From NCBI GenBank assembly GCA_937958105.1, contig CALFXJ010000005.1, forward strand, positions 243,143 through 307,142: 64,000 bases of DNA, given 5' to 3'. The notes beneath the pieces were generated by a model. The model did not search any database. It worked only from the letters and a program-made list of their open reading frames with translations, and was not told the origin of the DNA. The DNA comes from an uncultured Cellvibrio sp. (GTDB lineage Bacteria > Pseudomonadota > Gammaproteobacteria > Pseudomonadales > Cellvibrionaceae). The position numbers were made by a program, and so were the translations under genes. Positions 7,092 to 14,339 of this stretch are shown here, in pieces; position 1 is the stretch's first letter; every line of letters starts with the position of its first letter.

Positions 7092-8603
7092 ATGTGCCTA
7101 GTCTACTTCGGTCGGTTGAAATCGGTCCTCGGTTGCGCGCTTCTGGCGTGCCTTTCTCTCAGCGCTCATGCTGTGGTCTTTCAGGCGGAAAACTACAACG
7201 CCTTTTACGATACGACGCCCGCGAATGAGGGCGGCGCTTTCCGTAATGATGCGGTGGATATTGAGCCCACCACTGACACCGGCGGCGGGTTCAATGTCGG
7301 CTGGATAGTTGCGGGTGAATGGCTGGCATACAACAACCTGCTTATACCCAATACCGGCAGCTACATCATCCGTATGCGGGTTGCCAGCCCTGTGGGTGGC
7401 ACCGCCTCGGTTGATCTGAATGGTGGTTCCATCCTGCTGGGTAACTTTTCCATCCCCAATACCGGCGGCTGGCAGAACTGGACCACCGTGACCCGCACGG
7501 TCAATATCAACGCCGGCACCTACAGCCTCGGTGTATTTGCTCAAACCGGTGACTGGAACTTCAACTGGATTGAGGTCGTACCAGCCAACGCCACCTCCAG
7601 CAAAGTTACTTTGTGGGAGCACTGTCCTTTCACCGGCTGGTCCGTCGGGCTGGATGTGGGTTCGTATAACCTGGCTGCCCTGCAGGCGCGCGGCATGGTT
7701 AATGATCGGGTTTCTTCAATTCAGGTGGCTCCCGGCTACGAAGCCGTGCTGTATATGAACGACAACTTCACCGGTTCTTCCATCACGGTTACCGCTGACG
7801 ATGGTTGCCTGGACAACGAAGGCTTCAATGATGTGCTGACCTCAATTGTTGTACGCCAGGCCTCCAGCAGCAATCTGGTCTGGGCTGACGAGTTCGACTC
7901 CATCAATTCAGCCAACTGGACCTTTGAGACCGGTGGTGGTGGCTGGGGCAATAACGAGCTGCAGTATTACACCAACGGCCAGAACTCCTTTATTCAATAT
8001 GATGCCGCTGCCGGCAGTAATGTGCTGGTCATTGAGGCTCGCCAGAACAACCCGAGCAATTACAACTGCTGGTACGGCTACTGCCAGTACACCTCCAGCC
8101 GCATGATCACCCGCAATAAACAGTCCTTCCAGTACGGGCGCGTAGAGGCGCGGATCAAACTGCCGCAAACCCAGGGTATCTGGCCCGCTTTCTGGATGAT
8201 GGGCAACAGCCTCGGGCAGGTGGAGTGGCCACACAGCGGCGAGATCGACATCATGGAGCATGTGGGTTATGAGCCAACCCTTACCCACGGTGCTATTCAC
8301 GGTCCCGGTTACTCTGGCAACACGCCCTTCACCGGTACCTACAATCTCAATCAGTCGGCGGATGCCAATTACCACGTGTACGCCATGGAGTGGGATGCGA
8401 ACGGCATTCGCTGGTTTGTCGACGGCAACCAGTTCTACAGCGTTACCCGCGCCCAGGTCACCGCTCGTGGCCCCTGGGTCTTTGATCAGCCCTTCTGGAT
8501 TCTGCTGAACGTTGCGGTGGGCGGCTCCTGGCCTGGCAGCCCGGATGGCACCAGCCGTTTCCCCCAGAGAATGTATGTGGATTATGTGAGGGTTTATCGT
8601 TAA
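7092..8603 (+). CDS. Secreted GH16 beta-1,3-glucanase with CBM6 and beta-gamma-crystallin-like module
   Basis: 503 residues. A signal peptide (about 1-27, ending SAHA) is followed by a family 6 carbohydrate-binding module (about 29-163, starting FQAENYN with GEWLAYN and WNFNWIEV), a beta-gamma-crystallin-like module (about 171-254, with two VTLWEH and AVLYMNDNFTG Greek-key repeats) and a GH16 catalytic domain (about 261-503). The GH16 signature GEIDIMEH at 383-390 supplies nucleophile E384, assisting D386 and acid/base E389. The EIDIMEH form without insertion is typical of laminarinases, which hydrolyse beta-1,3-glucan. The start has AAAGGA 8-9 bases upstream. The gene stands alone, with a terminator after it. 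Exact substrate (laminarin, curdlan, mixed-linkage glucan) cannot be read from sequence. Confidence 0.92.
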   Translation: MCLVYFGRLKSVLGCALLACLSLSAHAVVFQAENYNAFYDTTPANEGGAFRNDAVDIEPTTDTGGGFNVGWIVAGEWLAYNNLLIPNTGSYIIRMRVASPVGGTASVDLNGGSILLGNFSIPNTGGWQNWTTVTRTVNINAGTYSLGVFAQTGDWNFNWIEVVPANATSSKVTLWEHCPFTGWSVGLDVGSYNLAALQARGMVNDRVSSIQVAPGYEAVLYMNDNFTGSSITVTADDGCLDNEGFNDVLTSIVVRQASSSNLVWADEFDSINSANWTFETGGGGWGNNELQYYTNGQNSFIQYDAAAGSNVLVIEARQNNPSNYNCWYGYCQYTSSRMITRNKQSFQYGRVEARIKLPQTQGIWPAFWMMGNSLGQVEWPHSGEIDIMEHVGYEPTLTHGAIHGPGYSGNTPFTGTYNLNQSADANYHVYAMEWDANGIRWFVDGNQFYSVTRAQVTARGPWVFDQPFWILLNVAVGGSWPGSPDGTSRFPQRMYVDYVRVYR

Positions 8604-8647
8604 TGCTGATGAGCTCAGGGATGAGCAGCTGAGCGTAACGAATTGCT

Positions 8648-8676
8648 GGACCACCCACTGCGGTGGTCCTTTTTTA
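8648..8676 (+). terminator. Terminator after GH16 gene
   Basis: GGACCACC and GGTGGTCC form a stem around CACTGC, followed by seven T. It lies 45 bases past the stop. Confidence 0.9.
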
Positions 8677-8706
8677 TTGCCGCTTTAGGTCGGCAGCAGG
8701 AAAGAA

Positions 8707-9180
8707 CTATTTATTATCGTCTCGCCGAAACTCACCGTCGAGGGTGCGGCCGATTTTCTCAGGCTCGCGGGGCGGCGGTGTTTCGACCTCTACGTCGTAT
8801 ACATTTCCTTGTTGATAAGAAGCCGATTGAACCCGCACGTTGCGCAGCCACCGATTCAACAGGCCGCGACGGAGCGCCGGAATCAAGAGCAGCACCGCCA
8901 GAGCGTCGCTCAGGAAGCCCGGAATAACCAACAGCACGCCGGCCACCCCCATCATCATGCCTCCTACAACCGCCTGTGCTGGCACTTCGCCACGACGCAA
9001 TTGCTGATTGATGTTAAACATGGTTGCCACGCCGAGGTGGCGTATCAGGTTGACCCCGATGATGGCCGCGAGGATCAGCCAGGCAATGGTCGGCAGCGCA
9101 CCGATTGCGTCGCCAACAACAATCAGCAGCCAGATCTCCACTACCGGTAAAAGCAACAGCAGTATCAGAAAAAATCGCAT
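8707..9180 (-). CDS. fxsA: FxsA-family membrane protein
   Basis: 157 residues from MRFFLILLLLL. This ATG is preferred over one 30 bases upstream because GGAGAG precedes it and the hydrophobic helix then begins at once. FxsA is an inner-membrane protein named for relief of phage T7 exclusion by the F plasmid; its normal role is unknown. Visible are three hydrophobic segments (about 2-20, 26-45 and 70-100), the Arg-His turn (LIRHLG), the GMMMGVAGVLLVIPGFLSD signature and a charged C-terminal tail (about 115-157). Divergent or convergent neighbours give no functional clue. In E. coli fxsA also lies near groES; here groES is 2.7 kb away. Confidence 0.85.
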   Translation of the reverse strand: MRFFLILLLLLPVVEIWLLIVVGDAIGALPTIAWLILAAIIGVNLIRHLGVATMFNINQQLRRGEVPAQAVVGGMMMGVAGVLLVIPGFLSDALAVLLLIPALRRGLLNRWLRNVRVQSASYQQGNVYDVEVETPPPREPEKIGRTLDGEFRRDDNK

Positions 9181-9198
9181 CAAACTCTCCATCGTTTC

Positions 9199-9276
9199 GA
9201 GGGCCGTCATTTCGGGGGGCCATTATTTCGCGAACCATCATCTTGCGAGCTATTATTCCAAGGGCCAGTTATTCCC
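9199..9276. repeat. Degenerate tandem repeat, about five 15-17-base units
   Basis: Successive units resembling GGGCCRTYATTTCGC (GGGCCGTCATTTCGG, GGGCCATTATTTCGC, GAACCATCATCTTGC, GAGCTATTATTCC, GGGCCAGTTATTCC) run through the space between the DUF481 gene and fxsA. A small CCGCTG/CAGCGG hairpin follows at 9284-9298. The function is unknown, and the units are imperfect enough that drift from a simple repeat is likely. Confidence 0.5.
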
Positions 9277-9315
9277 CGCAAATCCGCTGTTTCAGCGGGG
9301 TGCCATGATGGCATA

Positions 9316-10341
9316 TCACCACTTATAACTCACACCCACAGACATCCGCGTGTCGCGCTCTTCGGTTCCCGGCTGCGGTTGATTATCGACGTTGTAGTCG
9401 ATCTTGAGTTCCGAGTACACCTTGCTCAGGATCATCGCGCTTAAGCCAGTGGTGGTCTTCAGGTAAAAGTTGTTGCCGTCATCGAGGGACTGCAGCAGCT
9501 CATTGTTATGGAAAAACGAAACGCCCAAGGGCAAGGCGTAACGAAAATCCGTTGCCACCCGCCAGACCGCGTATTCATCGTTCATCTCCTGATTCGGATC
9601 AAAATCGTAGGAGTCCATGTACTCTTCGTTGTAATAAGCCAGCCCTGAGCGCAGCGACAAAGCTGTCTTACTGTTTTCCCAGAATTGATAACCCGCGCCG
9701 GAACCGAAGGTATAAAAGTGTTCAATGCCACGGGACTCTTCCACACCGACCGACAGGTTATTGGACCAGAACCAGCGTTCGCGGAAGAACCAGTCGAGCC
9801 GGTAGTTGAAGTTCCATTTTTTTGGCGGCTCTGAATACCACCAGGACGCGCGGGCGTATTCGCCGGAGAAGGTATGCCGGAACTCACTGCGCCGCAGCGA
9901 GAACTCGGTTTGAACATTCCATTCATCGCGGACCTCGTTACCCCGCGAGTAAGCGCCCCAGAGATTGATGCGCCCGTGATGGATGAATTCCCCTTCGACA
10001 AAGGTCTCGTAAGGCGTCATCACCTTCACGGACAGCAATGGCGTGCGCACCATACGGGAGCGCAGGCCGCAGTAATAGACCAGATTCTCCCCTTCCATAT
10101 CCTCCAGCATGCAGGGAACATCGTTGCCGCTGATCTTGAAAGGTTTGGAACTGACAATATTCTTCACCTTGCTTTTTTTGATATTAAGTTCCCCGAAATT
10201 GGTGGATTTCCATATCACGCTGTCCCCTTCGAGGCGAACAAACTCCCCCTCCGCACGGTCGCCGTTAACCAGCTCAAGGTAGCCTGCCCGCACCTGCATA
10301 CTGGCCAGCATAACTGTCAGGAATAACCAGAAAAACTTCAC
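9316..10341 (-). CDS. DUF481-family outer-membrane beta-barrel protein
   Basis: About 341 residues from a GTG start (VKFFWLFLTVMLASM). This start gives a clean signal peptide ending MQVRA and has AAAGGTGA upstream; a TTG start 21 bases earlier is the alternative. After the signal comes a small beta-rich segment (about 20-75, LVNGDRAEGEFVRLEGDSVIW and similar) like the SH3/Lsm-type module often placed before DUF481. A region of alternating aromatic and polar strands then ends in GVSYKW, the C-terminal aromatic typical of outer-membrane barrels. The family has no assigned biochemical role. The gene is divergent from the alkyltransferase-like gene. Confidence 0.8.
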   Translation of the reverse strand: MKFFWLFLTVMLASMQVRAGYLELVNGDRAEGEFVRLEGDSVIWKSTNFGELNIKKSKVKNIVSSKPFKISGNDVPCMLEDMEGENLVYYCGLRSRMVRTPLLSVKVMTPYETFVEGEFIHHGRINLWGAYSRGNEVRDEWNVQTEFSLRRSEFRHTFSGEYARASWWYSEPPKKWNFNYRLDWFFRERWFWSNNLSVGVEESRGIEHFYTFGSGAGYQFWENSKTALSLRSGLAYYNEEYMDSYDFDPNQEMNDEYAVWRVATDFRYALPLGVSFFHNNELLQSLDDGNNFYLKTTTGLSAMILSKVYSELKIDYNVDNQPQPGTEERDTRMSVGVSYKW

Positions 10342-10472
10342 TCTCTCACCTTTACATCTCAATATTCTGTTTGCTGATGATTACAATAGCCGCCAGCAGC
10401 GGGCGCAACGCATAAAGTGTTAATTAACATAATTGATGCCACCGCCCCGGTTTAATTCCCACGGAGCCGCCC

Positions 10473-10787
10473 ATGCATCCGCCTATCTCCAGTAAAGAAG
10501 CAATATTCCTTGCCCTCAAGCAGGTTCCCCGTGGCAAGGTCGTGACCTATGGCCAGCTGGCCCGCCTGGCAGGTTTGCCCGGGGCTGCCCGACTGGCCGG
10601 TAACGTCCTGCGTGATCTGCCGACAGGAACGCGCCTGGCGTGGCACAGGGTTATCAATGCCCAGGGCAAAATTTCTCTGCCGCCGGATTCACCGGGTTAT
10701 CAGGAACAGATCCGTCGTTTGACAGCAGAAGGGGTAGAAATCCATAACGGGAAAGTCAATTTATTGCGGTTCGGCTGGAACAGTTGA
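10473..10787 (+). CDS. Alkyltransferase-like protein (ATL), MGMT family
   Basis: 104 residues. The C-terminal fold of O6-alkylguanine-DNA methyltransferase is clear: VPRGKVVTYGQLARLAG helix-turn-helix and AWHRVIN at 56-62. In true methyltransferases the motif is PCHRV with an alkyl-accepting Cys; here the position is Trp57, the hallmark of ATL proteins (E. coli YbaZ, S. pombe Atl1). These bind O6-alkylguanine, flip it out and hand the lesion to nucleotide excision repair rather than removing the alkyl group. The gene overlaps the convergent ampG by 27 bases at the 3' end. No ada or ogt gene is nearby. Confidence 0.9.
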   Translation: MHPPISSKEAIFLALKQVPRGKVVTYGQLARLAGLPGAARLAGNVLRDLPTGTRLAWHRVINAQGKISLPPDSPGYQEQIRRLTAEGVEIHNGKVNLLRFGWNS

Positions 10788-12167
10788 TCCATTTCCTTCC
10801 GACAGGGCGCGCCGCTCACGGCGTTTAAAAACCTCGCTGATAACCAATAGCAACAGCAGCCCCGGAATCACCATCAACGCTGTAATGACAAAGAACAGCG
10901 CCCAGTTGCCGCCCAGGCTGTCGACCATCTGACCGCTGAATGAGGACAGCGAGGTTCGCCCAAGGCTGCCCAGCGAAGCCAGGAGCGCATACTGCGACGC
11001 GGAGAACGCACGACCACTCAACCAGCTGATAAACGATACAAACGCAACCGACGAGAACGCCGCTGTAAAGTTATCCACCAGGATGGTGGCCATAAACAGG
11101 CTTTCGCTGGGACCGACCACTGCAATCCAGGCAAACATCAGATTGCTGGACGCCATAGCCACACCACCGATAAACAACCCGCGCACAATCCCGTATCGAA
11201 TATTGATCGCGCTGCCGATCAGGGTAAACACAATCGTCGCGACCCAGCCCACCATCTTGGAGTATTCCGCGATCTGCTCATTGGTAAAGCCCACCTCGCG
11301 GTAAAACTGAATCGACATGCGTCCGAGAAAGGCTTCCCCGATCTTGAAGAAAAACACAAACACCAGAATCATGCTCGCCAGCTGCCAGCCATTGCGCCGG
11401 AAAAATTCTGCAAAAGGCTCGATCACCGTAACCGAGATGCGCGCCAGCAACGTCTGCCACCAGCCGCTGTGGGAAAATGCATGAAGGTACTTTTCTTCCG
11501 CCTGTTTCTGCAGAGCTTCGCGCTGCGTCTCGGGTTCTTTGACGATCCAGGTAAAGATCATCATCAAGCCCATGACGGCGGCCATCAGCAGGTATACGTT
11601 GGACCAGCCAATCGCATTCGCATAATGAAATGCGAGGTATCCCGGCAGTGAGTAACCCGTCCACCACCCCATCACGCTCATGGCCGATGCCGGGGGAAGG
11701 CGCTCTTTATCGTCACCGATGATATCTATGCGATAGGCATCAATGGCGACATCCTGAGTAGCAGAAAAAGTGGTCAGCGCCAGCGCCAGCAACGAGGTCC
11801 ATAACAAACTCTGCGCCGGATTGGTAAACGCAATACCCGCCGTTGCACAGAGCATCAACCCCTGCATTGACATGATCCACCCACGCCGCTGTCCCAGACG
11901 CTGACAGATCAGTGGCAGTTTGAAGCGATCCAGTAATGGCGCCCACAGAAAATTGATGGCGTAAACAATGGTCACGGAGCCGAAATAACCGATGGCTGCG
12001 CGGGACAGACCGGCGTCGCTTAACCAGCCGCTCATGCTTGAACCAACCAGCACCCACGGAAATCCAGACGAGCATCCGAGAAGGAAGATATACAGCAGAC
12101 GAATATCGCGATATGAGTTCAGCGCCTGGCGCCAGGTCTGGAGATTACCGTCCACACGACTAAACAT
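10761..12167 (-). CDS. ampG: AmpG-type muropeptide permease (MFS)
   Basis: About 468 residues from the ATG at 12167; a TTG start 12 bases upstream is possible and neither has a strong ribosome-binding site. It is a 12-or-more-helix major-facilitator protein. Signatures include LLGCSSGFPWVLVGSS in helix 1, the inter-helix RLGQRRGW loop (MFS A-motif equivalent) and the conserved FSATQDVAIDAYRIDI segment characteristic of AmpG. AmpG imports GlcNAc-anhydroMurNAc peptides for cell-wall recycling. The same-strand neighbours ampE and ampD (1.5 kb upstream) support this: AmpD cleaves what AmpG imports. A REP-like inverted repeat sits just upstream of its start. Confidence 0.88.
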   Translation of the reverse strand: MFSRVDGNLQTWRQALNSYRDIRLLYIFLLGCSSGFPWVLVGSSMSGWLSDAGLSRAAIGYFGSVTIVYAINFLWAPLLDRFKLPLICQRLGQRRGWIMSMQGLMLCATAGIAFTNPAQSLLWTSLLALALTTFSATQDVAIDAYRIDIIGDDKERLPPASAMSVMGWWTGYSLPGYLAFHYANAIGWSNVYLLMAAVMGLMMIFTWIVKEPETQREALQKQAEEKYLHAFSHSGWWQTLLARISVTVIEPFAEFFRRNGWQLASMILVFVFFFKIGEAFLGRMSIQFYREVGFTNEQIAEYSKMVGWVATIVFTLIGSAINIRYGIVRGLFIGGVAMASSNLMFAWIAVVGPSESLFMATILVDNFTAAFSSVAFVSFISWLSGRAFSASQYALLASLGSLGRTSLSSFSGQMVDSLGGNWALFFVITALMVIPGLLLLLVISEVFKRRERRALSEGNGSTVPAEPQ

Positions 12168-12179
12168 AGAAAGTCTCAA

Positions 12180-12211
12180 GTAGGTCGGATTAGCTCAGCG
12201 TAATCCGACAC
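12180..12211. repeat. REP-like inverted repeat, copy 1
   Basis: A perfect 9-bp stem GTCGGATTA/TAATCCGAC with an 8-base loop, preceded by GTAG, lies between yajQ and ampG. Related copies are at 18365-18410 and 25988-26018, all in intergenic space. Confidence 0.75.
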
Positions 12212-12222
12212 AGTTATCTCGC

Positions 12223-12705
12223 TTAATCGCGGAAGTTGGTAAACTGCAACGGCATTTCAATCTCGGCGCCGCGCAGCATGGCAATGCATTCCTGCAAGTC
12301 ATCGCGCTTTTTACCTGTTACCCGTACCTGGTCGCCCTGAATCTGCGCCTGCACTTTCATCTTGGTGTCTTTGATCATCTTGACGATTTTTTTGCTCAGC
12401 TCCTGATCAAGACCGGTGCGCACGATAATTTCCTGTTTAACCTGCTTGCCGGAAGTTTTTATATCTTTGATCTCAAGACACGCAATATCAATCTGGTTTT
12501 TGTGCAGTGCGCCCTTCAATACATCCAGCATTTGCTCCAGCTGAAATTCCACGTCAGCGGTGATGGTTACTTCGTACTCCTTACGTTCGAAGCTGGCATC
12601 CACACCTTTAAAATCGTACCGATTAGTAATCAAACGACTGGCCTGATCCACGGCGTTGGTCAGAGCGTGTTTATCAACTTCAGAAACAATGTCAAAAGAC
12701 GGCAT
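12223..12705 (-). CDS. yajQ: YajQ-family nucleotide-binding protein
   Basis: 160 residues, full length for the family. It begins MPSFDIVSEVDKHALTNAV and carries the family features RYDFKGVDASFE, SGKQVKQEIIVRTG and RVTGKKRDDLQECIA. YajQ proteins bind nucleotides and RNA; in Xanthomonas and Pseudomonas members act as cyclic-di-GMP receptors working with a transcription factor. It lies between ampE and ampG on the same strand with short gaps (about 50 bases each side), so it may share a transcript with the recycling genes, though no functional link is established. Confidence 0.93.
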   Translation of the reverse strand: MPSFDIVSEVDKHALTNAVDQASRLITNRYDFKGVDASFERKEYEVTITADVEFQLEQMLDVLKGALHKNQIDIACLEIKDIKTSGKQVKQEIIVRTGLDQELSKKIVKMIKDTKMKVQAQIQGDQVRVTGKKRDDLQECIAMLRGAEIEMPLQFTNFRD

Positions 12706-12756
12706 AAAAACCTCAAACGTTCAACGATTAACTTGATTTAACGAAGCCCGACTGAT

Positions 12757-13662
12757 TTATACAAGCAGGGCTATAAAGGCGATGATACAGACCCACAGCA
12801 ACAGCGAGCGTGAAAACAACGGCAGGCTGTTTTTAATAAGCAACAGGGAATAACCCGGCTCGTTAGGCGCGGTCGTCGGCTCAGTGTCTGCTCGAGCAGC
12901 ACTGTGAGATGCCGTATCATCAACGCCCAGAGCGCCGCGCAGACTCTCGTTAAGCAAGCGCGCGGATGATTGCCGGGTATCCAGCAGGCGATCCTGCCAG
13001 CCGCGATAGCAGGTCTCGAAATTTCCCACCAGCGCCCAGGTCAATCCCATCACCCGTACGGCAGGCCATTCTATCAGCCAGAGCCAGCGCGCTGCGGCAC
13101 GACCCTGTGTACCCGCTTCGCGCTCACGATAGATAACACTCAGGCGATAGACCAGAGCACCCACGGCGCCGAAGATACAGAACCAGAAGAGTACCGCAAA
13201 CATGCGCTCGAAGCCGCGATAGCCGACCACCCGCAAGGTCTCACGGTGCAACGAGGGCCAATCGGCGACATCCGGACCCGGCTCATCGACAATGGCCCCG
13301 CCCCGCAGTTCATCGCTCAGTTTGCTGGCAACCACGTTGTCACCGCGTTCACTGGCAGCGATATAGGCTTTCACTTCTGCAGAAAAGTTGCCCCGTCCCA
13401 GGCTGTAGAGCAGTACCGGCACATGAATAAAGAACAGCCAGTTAACCGACAGCAAGCGGACGATGGTGTAGATCAGCAGGGCCAGGACGAGCGCAGGAAC
13501 AGCCACCGAAAACAGCAAATGAAGCGTGGGAGCGTTATGTAGCAAGCGGATTGATTTCAGCGTGTCCGACCAGCGGGCGAACCATGCATCGTATTGGAGC
13601 GGAGCGCCGGAGCCCCACCATTGCACCAGCAGCAAAACCACGATCAAACTGAGAAAGATCAT
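12757..13662 (-). CDS. ampE: AmpE-family inner-membrane protein
   Basis: 301 residues from MIFLSLIVVLLLV. The start is fixed by an ATGA overlap with the ampD stop. AmpE is a membrane protein encoded with AmpD in beta-lactamase-inducible bacteria; its role is unclear and it has been proposed as a sensory transducer. Hydrophobic segments are at the N-terminus (2-18), about 50-75, about 145-170 and the last 20 residues. The conserved YSLGRGNF and FWFCIFGAVGALVYRLS signatures are present. Co-translation with ampD is implied by the overlap. Confidence 0.9.
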   Translation of the reverse strand: MIFLSLIVVLLLVQWWGSGAPLQYDAWFARWSDTLKSIRLLHNAPTLHLLFSVAVPALVLALLIYTIVRLLSVNWLFFIHVPVLLYSLGRGNFSAEVKAYIAASERGDNVVASKLSDELRGGAIVDEPGPDVADWPSLHRETLRVVGYRGFERMFAVLFWFCIFGAVGALVYRLSVIYREREAGTQGRAAARWLWLIEWPAVRVMGLTWALVGNFETCYRGWQDRLLDTRQSSARLLNESLRGALGVDDTASHSAARADTEPTTAPNEPGYSLLLIKNSLPLFSRSLLLWVCIIAFIALLV

Positions 13663-14264
13663 AGGGAGCCCGTCGACAGTAGTTGGTGATAGCGGGCCCA
13701 ATCAAATGCAGGGCCCGGATCAGTCTTGCGCCCCGGAGCGATATGTTCATGACCGGTGATCCGCTCCTGGCTCATGGATGGATAAGCCTGCAGCAAACAC
13801 CGGGTGACCTCAACGAGCGCAGCATATTGTTCATCAGTGTATGCAATATCATCCGTGCCTTCCAACTCGATCCCTATGCTGTAGTTATTGCAGTCTGGGA
13901 CGCCCTCGAAGCTGGAGGCACCGGCATGCCAGGCCCGCCCATTGAATGACACAAACTGCGTGACGGCGCCTGAGCGATCGATAAACAGGTGGGAAGACAC
14001 CTTGAGGTCCGCAATGGTCGCAAAATACGGATGCAGCCTCGGATCCAGCTGATTGGTAAAAAATGCTTCCACATAACCATTACCAAATTGGCCCGGCGGC
14101 AAGCTGATGTTGTGGATCACCAGCAGACTGACTGGGACACCGGCCGGGCGCTGGTTGAAATTGGGGGACGGACAGTGCCGCACGCCTTGCAACCAGCCAT
14201 TGTGGATAGTGTTCGCCAAAGAAAGCTCCGCCTGCTGTGGTTCAGAAGAGGCGACATGATACAT
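13659..14264 (-). CDS. ampD: N-acetyl-anhydromuramyl-L-alanine amidase AmpD
   Basis: 201 residues. This cytoplasmic zinc amidase cleaves the lactyl-peptide bond of anhydroMurNAc-peptides imported by AmpG, and so lowers the inducer of AmpR-controlled beta-lactamase. Zinc ligands are H51 (VIHNIS), H172 (ITGHEHIAPGRKTDPG) and D182; the catalytic Glu is about E133 (GIELEG) and K180 is conserved. The first 15 residues before the conserved core are variable, so a slightly later start cannot be excluded. It is first of the ampD-ampE pair (ATGA overlap). No ampC or ampR gene is in the window. Confidence 0.95.
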   Translation of the reverse strand: MYHVASSEPQQAELSLANTIHNGWLQGVRHCPSPNFNQRPAGVPVSLLVIHNISLPPGQFGNGYVEAFFTNQLDPRLHPYFATIADLKVSSHLFIDRSGAVTQFVSFNGRAWHAGASSFEGVPDCNNYSIGIELEGTDDIAYTDEQYAALVEVTRCLLQAYPSMSQERITGHEHIAPGRKTDPGPAFDWARYHQLLSTGSL

Positions 14265-14300
14265 GGGAGGGGAAGAAAGAGGCTACCGACGGCAGCAGGA

Positions 14301-14334
14301 CAGGCTCACAGGGATAAACGTTCCGGTGAGCCTG
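14301..14334. other. Stem-loop after the DUF1631 gene
   Basis: CAGGCTCAC and GTGAGCCTG form a perfect 9-bp stem with a 16-base loop just past the stop of the minus-strand DUF1631 gene. There is no T-tract, so it may stabilise the 3' end or act with Rho rather than as an intrinsic terminator. Confidence 0.5.
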
Positions 14335-14339
14335 GGTGA

